A DNA stretch of 64,000 nt from Symbiodinium kawagutii (GCA_009767595.1 VSDK01026071.1:4486-68485), one strand, 5' to 3'. Counted from the first letter of the stretch, positions 1 to 9,855 are shown. Made by a program: numbers and translations. Notes: generated from the letters alone by a model not told the origin.

Positions 1-764
1 GCCTCTTCACGCTGTGCCATATCCGCTTTCTGCCTTGCCTCTTCCATGATCATCTCTTGACCTCTGGTGTAGATGTGTTTCGCGAGCGATGCCTGATCAT
101 CTCGTTTTCGTTCCATCTGCTGGTAGGCTTGGGCTGCTCCTTCATCTTGCTCTCGGTAATGTTGAAGTAGAGATAACATGTAGTCCCTTTCCGCATTCCG
201 TTCTTCTTCATACATCCGGACTCCAGTTTCCACTTCGTTCTTGTAGCTGGCAAATTCTGCATGATGATGTGCTATCTCTCTCATGTGATTCCGTTCGGTT
301 TCCATAGTGTGGACTTCCAAGTTGCTGATCTTAGTTTCCATCTCTTGGTTGGCGATCAATGCTTTCCTCAGTGATTCATCCACATCTTGAATGGCGAGCA
401 TACGCTCTCGGTCTTCAATAGCGATGGTCCTCTGTCCGACATTGCGAAGATGGAAGTCTCCGCGGGTCTTGTCATGATCACGCCTCACTCTTCTCCCAGG
501 CGTGGCTGCCCTTGACGGAGGGGAACCCACACTCGTCGTTGATCTCCGGGTGGGAGTACGCACTCTTGCAGAAGCTGCCCCAGAGGGGACGCTCGGCATT
601 TCACTTGGTATTTCCCAACCGGCAGTCTGACTTGTCAACACGGTTCCATCTCCAGGGCTCTCGTTGCTCGCTGACGCAACCTCCATAGATCCAGTCGCAG
701 CTACTGCAACGACTCTGTCGCTTTGCAGTGATATCCCAGATAGGTCTCCTCCTGACTCTGCCAT
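1..764 (-). CDS. Intronless coiled-coil protein, 3' end beyond left edge
   Basis: Open for 254 codons from an ATG at 762-764 to the window edge with no stop and no need for an intron, which is exceptional here. An in-frame TAA lies just upstream and the start context is GCC-ATG-GC. The first ~100 residues are Ser/Thr/Pro/Gly-rich with a basic patch (TPGRRVRRDHDKTRGD). The rest is strongly charged, with heptad-like spacing of Leu/Ile/Met and many Glu/Arg/Lys, ending at the edge in MEEARQKADMAQREE, so a long coiled coil is likely. No enzyme motif is visible. A gag-like N-terminus of a retroelement was considered, but no LTR, primer-binding site or zinc knuckle is seen. A spliced-leader-like match lies ~165 bases upstream on the same strand, so this may be a retrogene. 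Function unknown. Confidence 0.8.
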   Translation of the reverse strand, partial: MAESGGDLSGISLQSDRVVAVAATGSMEVASASNESPGDGTVLTSQTAGWEIPSEMPSVPSGAASARVRTPTRRSTTSVGSPPSRAATPGRRVRRDHDKTRGDFHLRNVGQRTIAIEDRERMLAIQDVDESLRKALIANQEMETKISNLEVHTMETERNHMREIAHHHAEFASYKNEVETGVRMYEEERNAERDYMLSLLQHYREQDEGAAQAYQQMERKRDDQASLAKHIYTRGQEMIMEEARQKADMAQREE

Positions 765-927
765 GGCGATCGACGTGAGCCTTTACGGCTGATAACCTGT
801 GATTCGAAAGGTGCCTGCGAAGCAGACCCTTGAATTATAGACTTCAACCACCAGAAGGATCCCAATCGTTCACTCACAACGAAGCGACCGCGAGGACCAT
901 TTTGCGCGTTCACAGCAACGAGTAGGT

Positions 928-941
928 CTTGAGCCAAAGTG
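928..941 (-). other. Possible spliced-leader relic upstream of the intronless ORF
   Basis: On the minus strand this reads GCACTTTGGCTCAAG. Its last 11 bases are identical to the 3' end of the dinoflagellate trans-spliced leader, and 13 of 15 match. It lies about 165 bases 5' of the ATG at 764 on the same strand, where a leader would sit in a reverse-transcribed and reinserted mRNA. An 11-base match has a few percent chance of occurring somewhere in the window, so position and strand carry most of the weight. Confidence 0.4.
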
Positions 942-1209
942 CATTAATATACATGTGGCTCACACTGCAGTCCCATTCACATTAATTGCCAATACCCATA
1001 ATGCCTTGAGATTCAGCTATCAATGAACCAGCTACTGACTTGATAAAAAACTAGACCGGTTTGAGAATATGGATCTCCCATTACTCTTGATGATAAACCC
1101 TGCTTGGGATAGGCTAAAGCTCTCAATTCACGGGATGTACTAGTTACCACCACCGATCAACTTCAGCAAATATTTTTCGATCATCAATACCATGGCTCCT
1201 TTCTCGCTG

Positions 1210-1440
1210 TCAAGATTGTCCAAGAGACTTGATGCCTTTGGCGTCTGGAATAGAAATATCTTTGCTCCATTCGTGTCCTCGATGTTCCAAAACACGCTGT
1301 TCATCAACGAAGCCGCAAGAAAAAAGAACCATCACGTTTGAACCATTAGCGAACCATTCTGGAGCAAGAAAGTTCCAACTCCACACGTGAATCAAACCAT
1401 TAGTCCCACTCAACACAACTTCAACGAAGCCACCGAACAT
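1210..1440 (-). CDS. Small ORF or exon, unknown protein
   Basis: An ATG-initiated frame of 76 codons with balanced composition: a hydrophobic, Trp-rich first half (LIHVWSWNFLAPEWF) and a charged C-terminus (EHRGHEWSKDISIPDAKG). The next open block on the same strand ends 10 bases upstream, so the two may be exons of one gene. No family recognised. Confidence 0.5.
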   Translation of the reverse strand: MFGGFVEVVLSGTNGLIHVWSWNFLAPEWFANGSNVMVLFSCGFVDEQRVLEHRGHEWSKDISIPDAKGIKSLGQS

Positions 1441-1450
1441 CGCAGCTGGC

Positions 1451-1657
1451 TCATAGCTGCTCCCGCTGCTCCAAGCATCGTTCGGCTCTATATGGATGCT
1501 CCGTTTGGATCACACGGCAGTTCTCCGTGAGACCTGATGGAAGCGACCCACCGAGCACAGCTACGATGCTGTGCCCACCTGTGAAACGTGTACGTTGGAG
1601 AGCCCTCAGACAGATTCCCCAGCCGTTCCCAGGAAGGCGTCGCAACAACGCTGTCAC
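1451..1657 (-). CDS. Probable exon, unknown protein
   Basis: An open minus frame with good G/C third positions (LLRRLPGNGWGICLRALQRT, then ENCRVIQTEHPYRAERCLEQ). A second minus frame (1488-1835) is also open across most of it, so frame choice is uncertain. The neighbour at 1210-1440 follows downstream. Confidence 0.45.
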   Translation of the reverse strand: MTALLRRLPGNGWGICLRALQRTRFTGGHSIVAVLGGSLPSGLTENCRVIQTEHPYRAERCLEQREQL

Positions 1658-2659
1658 TATATCTTTGCGAGCTGGGCCATGAAGCCGGTGTTAGTCCATG
1701 GATTGAACTGAACCAGTGAAGAGAAACTTGCGACAGCTCACCCGAGCCACCCTCCCTTCCATGATTCAAGCACTCACCCCCTGCCTTTCGACAGCAGATA
1801 GGACTTGTGAGCCACCTCCAAATGCAAAAGGACATTTGGAATTGGGAGAGGTATGTACTTCATTGAGGGCACGTTCTCCGCTAAGCAAGCTATTCTACCA
1901 AATCATCAAATCCATTGCCACCATTATCATCACCAATATGATCAATGATCGTTGGAACCAGCTTTCAGACACGTCAGGAACAGCCCTTTAAATAAACCGG
2001 CATTGGGTCTAAATCACATGTATTACTTGTTGCTTTAGTAGTTCTGGTCGGTTTGGATCTGCAAGCACACAGCTGGATTGGGGATGCAAGTTGCCAGGGT
2101 AAGGTCCCACTCCAACATGAAAGCTGCAATTCTATGCTGCCGTTTTTGAGTTACCTCACAGAAGCTGACCAAAGGACCCGCTACCATGAAACACAACAAG
2201 TCAAATCTGAAGCGAGGTTCCCCCAGCCAGGGAGAGGCATGGATACGACCTGAAAGTTTGCAAGTTGTTTGTCTTGTCAGGTCTTGATATGATCATTCTT
2301 CAGCAGACCAAAGAAGATGATTTGCAAACGTCTAACAGCCCCGCCATATTGCCGAATCATACGGGTTGAAAAAAACTCTGCGCAAAAACCATACTGTGAT
2401 TCAAAATGCTGGGTCTGGATTCTCACCCTTTTTTCCCTACCAACTCCAACCGTTCAAGTCCTTCACCCCGGAAATGATGCTCTTTAGACTGCAAGGTGGT
2501 GCTCCAAAGCGGTCTGCTTTTGAGGATCAAGATCTCGATGGTGAAAGTTGTCCAACGTTTTGTCATTCCTAGCTCTTTTGGAAACCAAAGATGCTCCCTT
2601 GACCTGATAGATATGTGACATATGGCATGCAGGAAAAATCTAAAGTCCAGGCCCCAAAC

Positions 2660-2842
2660 TCAAAGGATTTCTTCCAGGCTGCGATTGATCCAATGCTTCA
2701 GCTGCTTTGAGCTCAGCCCTGAGCTCCCAAGCCACGCCTCACCAATCGTTTTCCAAGCCCCGATGCCGTCCTGTGGTGTGACATCTGCCTCTCTCGCTTC
2801 GCATTGTGTATGAGACTTCCATGTCTTCTCAAGTGGTCTCAC
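2660..2842 (-). CDS. Probable C-terminal exon, unknown
   Basis: Minus frame ending in a stop at 2660. Composition is protein-like: acidic start (CEAREADVTPQDGIGAWKTI), then SSKQLKHWINRSLEEIL. It sits just left of the GACT microsatellite and belongs to the minus-strand exon series of the first 5 kb. No family recognised. Confidence 0.5.
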   Translation of the reverse strand: MRPLEKTWKSHTQCEAREADVTPQDGIGAWKTIGEAWLGSSGLSSKQLKHWINRSLEEIL

Positions 2843-2883
2843 TTTCCAAAGAAATAGTGAGAGATAGAGAGAGACAAACAGAC

Positions 2884-2888
2884 AAACA

Positions 2889-2927
<39 letters not shown>

Positions 2928-2962
2928 TCGCTGGTTCACTGCTAGATAGACTGACAGACAGA
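2884..2962. repeat. (GACT/GACA)n microsatellite
   Basis: About 14 imperfect tetranucleotide units. The Ser-Val-Ser-Gln-rich minus-strand reading across it is a product of the repeat. Confidence 0.95.
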
Positions 2963-3135
2963 CTGGCTGCCTGACATACAGGACGAGTCATGGCGAGACG
3001 GAGAGACAGCAACAGCTGAAACAACTTCCACAACCCACGCAACTCTGAAAGCACAGAAACACTGCAGCCACACCTGATTTGTTCTGCAGTGGCAAGCTTG
3101 AAGATCAGCTTTCCCACTTCCCAAATTTGCACTCG

Positions 3136-3361
3136 CTATGGCCCACATGGAGGCACCCGGCTGTCCTCGCCGCACCCGAACTGCTCAAAGACCTTTTCAA
3201 AGGAGACGTCAACTGAAGGCCTGCACAGCAGCCGATGTACAGCAAAACAAACATCCACCCACAGCGCCATGCCCGGAGGATTATTAGATTTCCAGCCTCT
3301 CAGCTCCCAAAAAATAGCTGTCAGAAGGACTGCGACTTGTGGGTTGTCGTCCACAGCTACC
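3136..3361 (-). CDS. Probable exon, unknown soluble protein
   Basis: Follows an acceptor TTGAAG|G at 3361 and runs open to a stop at 3136. Typical core composition: VAVDDNPQVAVLLTAIFWEL, then DVCFAVHRLL and FEKVFEQFGCGEDSRV. The opposing 141-codon plus frame is Ser/Thr-rich and much less protein-like. Confidence 0.6.
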
Positions 3362-3548
3362 CTTCAAGCGAAGAAAGGAAATCGGGCCAGAACAGGTGGG
3401 GGATTGGATGGCAGGACCAAAAATGACAGGATCAAGGTGTACAAACTATTTCTTATCATGATGAATTGCAGCTCAATCCAAACTCTGTCGTCTGAAGTCA
3501 AAAGCCTTGGCTAATCACCAAGGCAACATACCAAGGGATTTGGAGCGC

Positions 3549-3773
3549 TCAACAAGGAATCACAATCATGGTCAGTGCTGTTGTGGGAAGTGCTGCTGGC
3601 CTTCGCATCACAACTTCCTTACCAGCAGTGGTCTTGGCCAGCAATTTGTCAGTCCACTTCTTCAATTCGGCTCCCTCCAAATCAAAGCCTTGGCCAACAT
3701 CGACGCCACCAATGATCACGACAACCACCCACGCCGAAGTGTAAGACACCGAAACCAAAAAAGTCCAAACCAC
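3549..3773 (-). CDS. Probable exon with hydrophobic segment, unknown
   Basis: The minus frame starts with a hydrophobic stretch (SYTSAWVVVVIIGGVDVGQG) followed by a charged helix (ELKKWTDKLLAKTTAGKEVV). It could be a signal anchor or buried strand plus helix. It lies downstream of the exon at 3922-4114 on the same strand, probably in the same gene. Confidence 0.55.
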   Translation of the reverse strand: MVWTFLVSVSYTSAWVVVVIIGGVDVGQGFDLEGAELKKWTDKLLAKTTAGKEVVMRRPAALPTTALTMIVIPC

Positions 3774-3921
3774 TGATGGATGATGACTTGACCGTCAAAG
3801 CCAGCTATAATCCTCCTTAACTTGTACTGTATCCTGTAGATTCCCATAGCCTTTGTAGTCACTTCCAACCCAAGTATGAACAAGTCTAGGGCCCACATGT
3901 TCCTGGATTTCTTGGGCTCAC

Positions 3922-4114
3922 CTGTTGTACTTCTTCCCTGCAAAGTTGAGTCAAAAGTCCCAATGTCTTCATGCCCTCTTTGAAGGCTTCCACTTCCACG
4001 TAGCCGGAGCTCTCAGGTGCTGCCATCCACCCTGGAGCCGCTATCGAGGTCGTGGTAGCAACAACCCTGGAGTTCGTTCCCCAAAAATCCCAGGGCCGTC
4101 TGGAGCCAGGGAAA
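3922..4114 (-). CDS. Internal exon with clear splice sites
   Basis: Bounded by an acceptor CAACAG|TTTCCC (4115-4116) and a donor CAACAG|GTGAGCC (first intron base 3921). The frame is open across 193 bases with G/C-biased third positions: RPWDFWGTNSRVV, then WMAAPESSGYVEVEAFKEGM and LLTQLCREEVQQ. No family recognised. It likely continues into the block at 3549-3773. Confidence 0.65.
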
Positions 4115-4399
4115 CTGTTGTCTTCCGGGAATTGGTGGTTTCACAGATATAATTGACCAATGATTGACCACAATCTATCCGTTACTTAGCTATCAACCAA
4201 CCATTCATTGACTGCTATGGACTATGAGCCACTAATTGAACTTGACGACCTTTGGGAGCAGGGACATGTGCTGCACGCGGTATGATGCAAGTCCTATATC
4301 AACCGTTTTCATTGCTATGCTTGGTTTTATGATCATGCGGTGGATTATTCACCATTGATTCTTGGTTAAATGATCATGAGCTGGATTATTCACCGCTGA

Positions 4400-4603
4400 T
4401 TAAACATGATTAACCATTAGAGAGCCATCAAGGCTAAATTTCGCTTCCTTTGCTCCCAGGAAACCAACTTGCTTGGCCCGGCTGCTCCAAACCTTCGACC
4501 CCAATCCGTTCCACCAACGACCTGAAACAGGAGGCGCGGCGTCGCCCAAGAGCACATCCGCTGGAGCCTCCAAGACGAAAGTCCTTGCTGCGCAAAACGC
4601 CAC
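4400..4603 (-). CDS. Probable exon, frame uncertain
   Basis: GC-rich block with two open minus frames. The favoured one reads FVLEAPADVLLGDAAPPVSG and then WWNGLGSKVWSSRAKQVGFLG. The alternative (4434 upward) is Arg/Ser-rich. Flanked on both sides by ATGGTTGA-type simple sequence. Confidence 0.4.
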   Translation of the reverse strand: MAFCAARTFVLEAPADVLLGDAAPPVSGRWWNGLGSKVWSSRAKQVGFLGAKEAKFSLDGSLMVNHV

Positions 4604-4834
4604 GCTGCGCTGACGAGTGATGGTCGATGATGGTGAAACCTATGGTTCTGCCAAGCCGAGATGGCGAGTGATGGTGAAACCTATGGTTGAAGCGATGGGA
4701 AAAAATGGTGACCTGATGGTTGATCCGTGGTTCCTTGATGGTTAAACATGTTGATCCTGTGGTGAACTGATGGTTCATTGATAGGTCAGGGATGCGTCAT
4801 GCTTTTCTAAACGATCATCTTCGAAGGGATCAGA

Positions 4835-5019
4835 TCACGCAACTGCCGAGCCACCCATCGTCCGCAAAGTTTTCACCCCCATCCTGGGCTCCGATTGAAA
4901 AAATGCCGCGCGATCAGTGTTGGTCGTGATATCCACATCAGTAGTATCCCCCCAGTGGTGCTTCATGATTGCGAACTTGCTGGTGTATGATGGACCATCA
5001 TGAAGGTACATCCGAATCA
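4835..5019 (-). CDS. Probable terminal exon, unknown
   Basis: Starts after an acceptor TCTGCCAG|TG and runs to a stop at 4835. Convincing composition: IRMYLHDGPSYTSKFAIMKH, then WGDTTDVDITTNTDRAAFF and EPRMGVKTLRTMGGSAVA. No family recognised. Confidence 0.65.
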
Positions 5020-6330
5020 CTGGCAGACAGGTTGGGCACCATCAACCACGTTTAAGTGGTAACCATTCACCACTTTCAACCAGTAACCAATCACCGTCAC
5101 CTGCAATGGAAGGCGATTGAGGTGAGGTTGACCATGAACCAGGCTGAGGTGACCATTAAACGGAGTAGTAATCACCAAATGATTAGCCATCAACCATTAA
5201 GCATGCAGAAATCACCCATGTCCAGCTATGTTGCCGTACATGTTGGGTATGCAGTCTAATCTCAGTACAAGGAAACTCCGAGTAGAATAAAGGTACAGGC
5301 CTGAGTGGTGGTAAGCTACAGCATAATCCCGTGGCTGGTAGTCGGTACAAACGCCTGAGATGATAGCAAGGGATGAGAAGTGACGGATAGATAGTGATGA
5401 ATAACACTGGAAAAAGATCAGAAAAAATAACGATAAAAGTATGAAGGAAGGAAGGAAGGAAGGAAGGAAGAGGAAGATGAAGAGGAAGAGGAAGAGGAAG
5501 AGGAAGAGGAAAAGGAAGAGGAAGAGGAAGATGAAGAGGAAGAGGAAGAGGATGGTGGTGGTGGTGGTGGTGGTGGTGGTGGTGGTGGTGGTGGTGGTGA
5601 TGCCATGGTAGACGAAGGGAGGGCGGAAAAGCCGGTGGTGCCCAATAGTACGTTGATTGGAGTAAACTCACCACGCTGTAGAGCGGTCATGCTGAAATAA
5701 ATAGCATTCTTGGATCATAATTAGTTTGTTGGAACACTAGGATTTGTATGAAATTGATCCAAGAATACCCATTGAGCAATATGATCAAATGATACTAATC
5801 TTCAATAATATTCTTGGATTATGAATACGATGTTGACAAGGATTATAATTGGATAATTAGCTGTTGAACAATGTAGGATTGCACTAGTTAGCTGCTGTTG
5901 GAATATCAGTCATTCACATGAATAGCTTCAGGGAATATAAACCACCAGGAACTACACCCACTCAAATATATGAATGGGAATGTCAAGCAACACCAAATTA
6001 GCTATGGTTGGTTTCTTGATTGCTGGGAATAACAACCAACGATCACCAACAACCAGCCGCTGTGAGCTACGGGTAGTTGATTCGCAAATCCACTAACAAG
6101 CATCATGGAGCTTGGCCAGCATCAAGATGTCACTCACATGAGCAAATGAAAGTACCCGATCACATTCTAAATCACATCGAACGGCATTTGGTTGATTGGG
6201 ATTGCCACAGATAGTACTGTGTGTGTGCTATGGCAAGCTTTGACGGACAAATGAAATGTGTACTAACTATGTTCCACAAATGATGGGGCCAATTCTCACG
6301 ATTCAGCGCGGTGTAACAAACCGCCATTAC
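5020..6330. other. Non-coding stretch with simple repeats
   Basis: Contains (GGAA)n at about 5444-5472, (GAGGAA)n to about 5550, (GGT)n at about 5551-5600, and AT-rich sequence repeating TTGGATCATAAT and AATATTCTTGGATTATGA. The poly-Ser/poly-Pro and poly-His frames here are repeat products. No gene seen. Confidence 0.7.
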
Positions 6331-6453
6331 CATGTGGCTGTGGGTCAAAACCCTGTACCCCTGCTTCCCCTATCATTACCATTGTTTTCCCTATGAAATT
6401 GTTGGTGGAAATCCCCCATGAACGCTGGTTGATTAAGTGCTTGACCCATAGCC
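6330..6453. mobile_element. Family B inverted-repeat element
   Basis: Ends are GGCTGTGGGTCAAAAC and its inverse TTGACCCATAGCC, with an internal CCCTATCATTACCATTGTT. The minus-strand exon at 6453-6568 ends exactly at its right terminal repeat (ATG|GCTATGGGTC), so it may be an intron or part of one. Confidence 0.75.
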
Positions 6454-6568
6454 ATGTTGTACAATGCCTCCAGATGATGATCACAGGTTGTTTGCTGAGC
6501 ATCGAAAAGCTCAAGGTCGTCCTTCGACTTGATCCTTCGGAGGAGCTTGGAAGCAGCGCTGATCAACC
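6453..6568 (-). CDS. Exon, helical charged protein
   Basis: Acceptor ACCCTGGCAG|GG at 6569. The frame reads SAASKLLRRIKSKDDLELFD, then AQQTTCDHHLEALYNM. It ends at ATG|GC, the terminal repeat of a family B element, so a GC donor is possible; a GT four bases further in is the alternative. Same strand as the exons at 6788-6910 and 6932-7077. Confidence 0.6.
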
Positions 6569-6688
6569 CTGCCAGGGTGAGGTGGTTCACTGGTGGAGGA
6601 TGATGGTGAATTATGATTAACATGGATGTTTATTAATCTTTCGTAATACATGATAGGGTTTATGCAGTTCAGATCCAAGACCAAAATA

Positions 6689-6791
6689 GGTGTTTCTCAA
6701 AATAGAGGTACCCCCAAATCATCCATGAATAGCAATTTATAGTCATCATAAACGAACCATTTTGGGGGGTTCCCCATCTTAAGGAACCTCC
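6689..6791. mobile_element. Family A inverted-repeat element
   Basis: Terminal repeats GGTGTTTCTCAAAATAG and its imperfect inverse CTTAAGGAACC, each followed inward by a GGTACCCCCAAA-type block. Read on the minus strand, a donor GTGGAG|GTTCC falls on its right terminal repeat, next to the exon at 6788-6910. Confidence 0.8.
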
Positions 6792-6910
6792 ACGTGCTGC
6801 TGACTGACGGTTCAACCAGGCTTGTCCAGCTCGCCATGAGTTCGCTGATGGGTTTCCCTGTAATGGCTTTGAACTTGGATGGTTCTGGATGGTTCAGGGG
6901 TACCACCATG
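6788..6910 (-). CDS. Probable exon abutting a family A element
   Basis: Minus frame SKFKAITGKPISELMASWTS, then LVEPSVSSTW, ending at the donor GTGGAG|GTTCC inside the element's terminal repeat. The plus-strand frame over the same bases is also open, so the strand is inferred mainly from its neighbours. Confidence 0.45.
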
Positions 6911-6931
6911 GCTATGGAAAACCTCAACCCG

Positions 6932-7077
6932 CTAGGCGGTGCATTGATAAGTGATCAACCAGCTTCGTACCAGGGAAGCATCACCTTGATAAGAAGCTTC
7001 ACCGACTGCCAGCCATTCATCAATCAAATGCCCCTCCAGCTTTTGCAGGGCCACATTCACATGCCTCTTCTTTGCAG
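6932..7077 (-). CDS. Probable exon, unknown
   Basis: Open minus frame PAKKRHVNVALQKLEGHLID, then EWLAVGEASYQG, with a stop at 6932. A donor TATCAAG|GTGATG inside it may be the true end. Strong helix-like composition. Upstream neighbour of 6788-6910. Confidence 0.55.
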
Positions 7078-7423
7078 GGTTTCGTGGTGGTTGTGGTGGA
7101 TTGATGGTGGTCAGGAATGGTTGTTTACTAGGCTTGATAATGTTTCATTACTCGTTCACAATAGGGGATAAGAATTTGCTTGGATTCACTCTTGATGTTT
7201 ACTTCCTTCCGATTTTCAGAGAGTCGCAACCGCTCAAATCTAATGGGAGAACATCTTTCCAGACCTTGATTACCATGCTTTCAGCCCAAATGGGACCTGT
7301 GTGGATTCGTTTCATCGGTTTTTCGAGTGAGTTCCATGCAGCAAATGATCAGTCAAGCTCAAGAAATGCTTATAAATGATAGCATCACACCTGTCAACAG
7401 ATCTACCCATGTGAATGATGCGT

Positions 7424-7577
7424 TCAGAACAGAAAACACCACAGCTGTCGAGCCCATGTGCTGCCAGAACTCCTGTCAGTCTCATCTCCATCCGCCCATG
7501 CAATTTCGAACTTGTTGCCCGGGAGGACCTTCGAGATTCTTCCAGCCTTGAGCAGCAAGCAAATGCCACATCCCAAC
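7424..7577 (-). CDS. Exon with Tudor-like segment
   Basis: Minus frame contains KAGRISKVLPGNKFEIAWAD followed by GDETDR. Alternating hydrophobics ending in W-x-D-G-D-x-x-x-R are typical of the last strands of a Tudor/PWWP/SH3-like barrel that binds modified histone tails or RNA. That assignment rests on one motif. Another minus frame (7312-7569) is also open, but its composition is poorer. Confidence 0.5.
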
Positions 7578-7675
7578 CCGATCAATTCTCATGTTTAGTC
7601 ATTATAATGTATGTAATGGTTTTGAATGATGGTCATGGTGAAGAGTGGTTGATGATTGACTATGATCAATGATGG

Positions 7676-8038
7676 CTAGAGATGATTCGATGATGGTTTA
7701 ACGAGTCTGGGGTCCATGTGAAACGAGGTCCTCCGGGAATCGACATCCAAGTGTAGGTGTTTTTCAGTCATCCTACGGCACTCAGTTCCAGCCACTACCC
7801 CACCTGGTGCGTTTTCCCATTGCGCTGAGCGCAGATGAGGTTTCCCACCGCGCACTTGCCTTCGCCTGCCACACACGTGGCTAGCGCAAGGGTCGACCAG
7901 CCATCCAAGAAATGGGCAGAAATGAACCCATGGTGAACAGTGAACTGATGGTGAAGCCATCCCAATAATAGCTTGACTCATTTGCAACTTACAGGGCTCT
8001 CCCGGAAGCACCCCGCCATCATGTTCTTTGGAGTCCAA
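7676..8038 (-). CDS. 120-codon ORF, uncertain
   Basis: Open minus frame from 8038 to a stop at 7676, with QVRGGKPHLRSAQWENAPGG and a His/Asp-rich C-terminal part. Length alone is only modest evidence; a second frame near 7700-7740 is also plausible. Confidence 0.35.
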   Translation of the reverse strand: MDSKEHDGGVLPGEPCKLQMSQAIIGMASPSVHCSPWVHFCPFLGWLVDPCASHVCGRRRQVRGGKPHLRSAQWENAPGGVVAGTECRRMTEKHLHLDVDSRRTSFHMDPRLVKPSSNHL

Positions 8039-8068
8039 CCGGTTGGCAAGCTGAACTAGACTGGGATC

Positions 8069-8602
8069 CTAGCAAGAACCGAAATAATTCGCGCATAGTA
8101 TCCACACAGCAACTAAATTACAGCAATCTCCTTGCTGGTTTGACAGATCCCCACAGGTGTCGAGCCCTTTCATGCTACCGTAGCAGGGATCGATCGCCAG
8201 ACCTGCTTCTTTTCGCAGCCGCCAAGTATTGGCGTCGCGGGAGTAGAAGATCCATCCGGTCTCGTCGCAATGGTACCTATGGCGACATGACAACTCGTGA
8301 AACTCACAATGATGAATGGATGACAATGGTTGCTGGCGGATTTGTCCCGCGTTACATTGGGAGACAAGGTGGTTTCTCAAAATAGGATGTTCCCCTCAAT
8401 CATGCGGTATATTGACCATGTATAGTAATAAATCAGGATTTTTTAGGGTCCCCAAACTGGCTTGAGAAACCACAAGACACAGCTGCCTCAGTGGTATTCC
8501 GGGACCTGATCCTCGGAACGCTGCAGTTGCCAGCGAGGTGCAAAGGCGCATTGTTGTAGACCCCGACTTTCTCGTAGGTACCGTTGTATACGCCACCTTT
8601 GC
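8069..8602 (-). CDS. Two exons of a Y-x-K-V-G-x-Y-N repeat-domain protein
   Basis: Exon 8506-8602 (acceptor CCAAG|G, donor ATCAG|GTCCC) encodes GVYNGTYEKVGVYNNAPLHL and GNCSVPRI. After a 229-base intron (8277-8505), the exon from 8276 downward (acceptor GCCATAG|G) encodes YHCDETGWIFYSRDANTWRL. Phase is preserved across the junction. Joined, the parts form a small beta-rich unit (G-x-Y-x-x-V-G-x-Y-N-x-x-P ... G-W-x-x-Y-S ... W-x-L) of a kind that recurs in algal extracellular or scaffold proteins. The reading stays open to a stop at 8069, but the exon may end earlier near KEAG|GT. The intron contains a family A element. Confidence 0.6.
8369..8473. mobile_element. Family A inverted-repeat element inside an intron
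   Basis: GGTGGTTTCTCAAAATAGG at the left and CTTGAGAAACCAC at the right, with the paired GTTCCCC / GGGTCCCC inner blocks. It lies within the intron at 8277-8505, not at its splice sites. Confidence 0.85.
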
Positions 8603-9234
8603 CTTGGCAAAGTCTGTTGAAAGGTTGATTGTCTGGAAATCTTAGAGTTGTTAAAGAGAGAAAATGCGGATGTTTGGGATCCATGTATCAAGAAATCGTA
8701 TGGTAATGTGATATAAACAGGCAAGCATCGTGCAAAGAAGCATTCACATGCAGCAAGAAAGCATTCAATGATTAGATCACAGTTTTTGAGAGTCAACAGA
8801 AACAAAGCTTCCAGAATTCTGGGCATGAAACCATGAATCTCCGCCTTGATTTCTTGCGAATCAAAGCCGTCACTTGATCCACAGGAGTGCATTCCCAGAG
8901 TGTCAGCCAAGATTCACCTGTCAAATCCGCTTCATAGTTCACCAATACTTGTTTGGATGTTGTTGGTAAGGATTCCCCCCCGTTTGGGTACAATCCACTA
9001 TCAACTATAACTCAACACTATTTCTTAAAACCATTGCAAGTTTATACTGTTGACGGTTGATCATGATACAACACAAAAAGTTGACCATGACTCTTCCCTG
9101 CACAGACTGTTTGGGTGTCGATCATAGACCCATTTCGCAGGAACAACAAGGCTCCTTATGTGCTCCGCTCTTCAAGATCCCAGCAGAAATAAAAACCTAA
9201 TCTCTGGAAGTGACCAAGCAAGCCCTAAACTGAC

Positions 9235-9371
9235 CAACGTCTTGAACACTCTGATGCATCCGAACGCTGAACCGAGACGCTTAGCTCCACGTTGCGAGAG
9301 CGTTCGAACTTCGGGGTCTCGCGATACTTGTTGTTGGCCACCAGCCGCGACACATGCTTCTTGAGGCAGAC
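9235..9371 (-). CDS. Exon, basic protein
   Basis: Acceptor TGGGGAG|G at 9371 and donor AGACGTTG|GTCAG at 9235. The frame reads CLKKHVSRLVANNKYRETPK, then FERSRNVELSVSVQRSD, with nearly all codons ending in G or C up to ELSVSV. No family recognised. May belong to the same minus-strand gene as 8069-8602. Confidence 0.65.
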
Positions 9372-9770
9372 CTCCCCATGCACCTGACATGCTCAAGCTG
9401 ACCCTGCCAGTCCCAAAGAATCCGCGGCTTCACAGTGTCTCTGCTGCGGACCGCTGATTCATGCGATGATATTCAATCGAGAGGCAAAGACACCATGGTC
9501 AACATGTGACTGTGGCTTATTGCTGATACAAAATAGAAAAAGAAGACGCGCATGCACACACCATTGGACTATGCAAACAACTTTTTCCAGATGCCAGAAC
9601 AACAAACGCATGCGTCTCTTTGCGTGGAACTTCTTCTGCTCTTTACATGTTTCATATTGCAATCTCTTTAAATATCATAATCTAAGTAATTTTCTAGATT
9701 TATAAAATGTCAGCAAATCTAATATCCTTAAACATGATAATCTCATATCATAATCTACAAAAAACAGGAC

Positions 9771-9855
9771 GTCTGCCTGGAACTCCTTGTACACGGACAA
9801 GATGTCGGAGTTGCCCACGCGTGGACAATCCATGCGGAACTTCCCGGGGTACGTC
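9771..9855 (-). CDS. Short internal exon
   Basis: 85 bases between an acceptor TGTCCAAG|G and a donor GCAGAC|GTCCTG, reading TYPGKFRMDCPRVGNSDILS and VYKEFQAD. Third positions are almost all G/C while the flanks are AT-rich, a strong local signature of coding. Unknown family. Confidence 0.65.

Noticed and set aside
1..2000. Copia-type retroelement (gag-like coiled coil plus LTR)
   Set aside because: No long terminal repeat, primer-binding site, polypurine tract or zinc knuckle is visible; only the N-terminal ORF is present.
3089..3514. 141-codon plus-strand ORF
   Set aside because: Ser/Thr-rich and overlapped by a much more protein-like minus frame (3136-3361) that follows an acceptor site.
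5418..5690. Pro/Ser homopolymer protein
   Set aside because: The Pro and Ser runs are read directly from (GGT)n and (GAGGAA)n microsatellites. Only the ~28 residues before them look normal and no splice site supports them.
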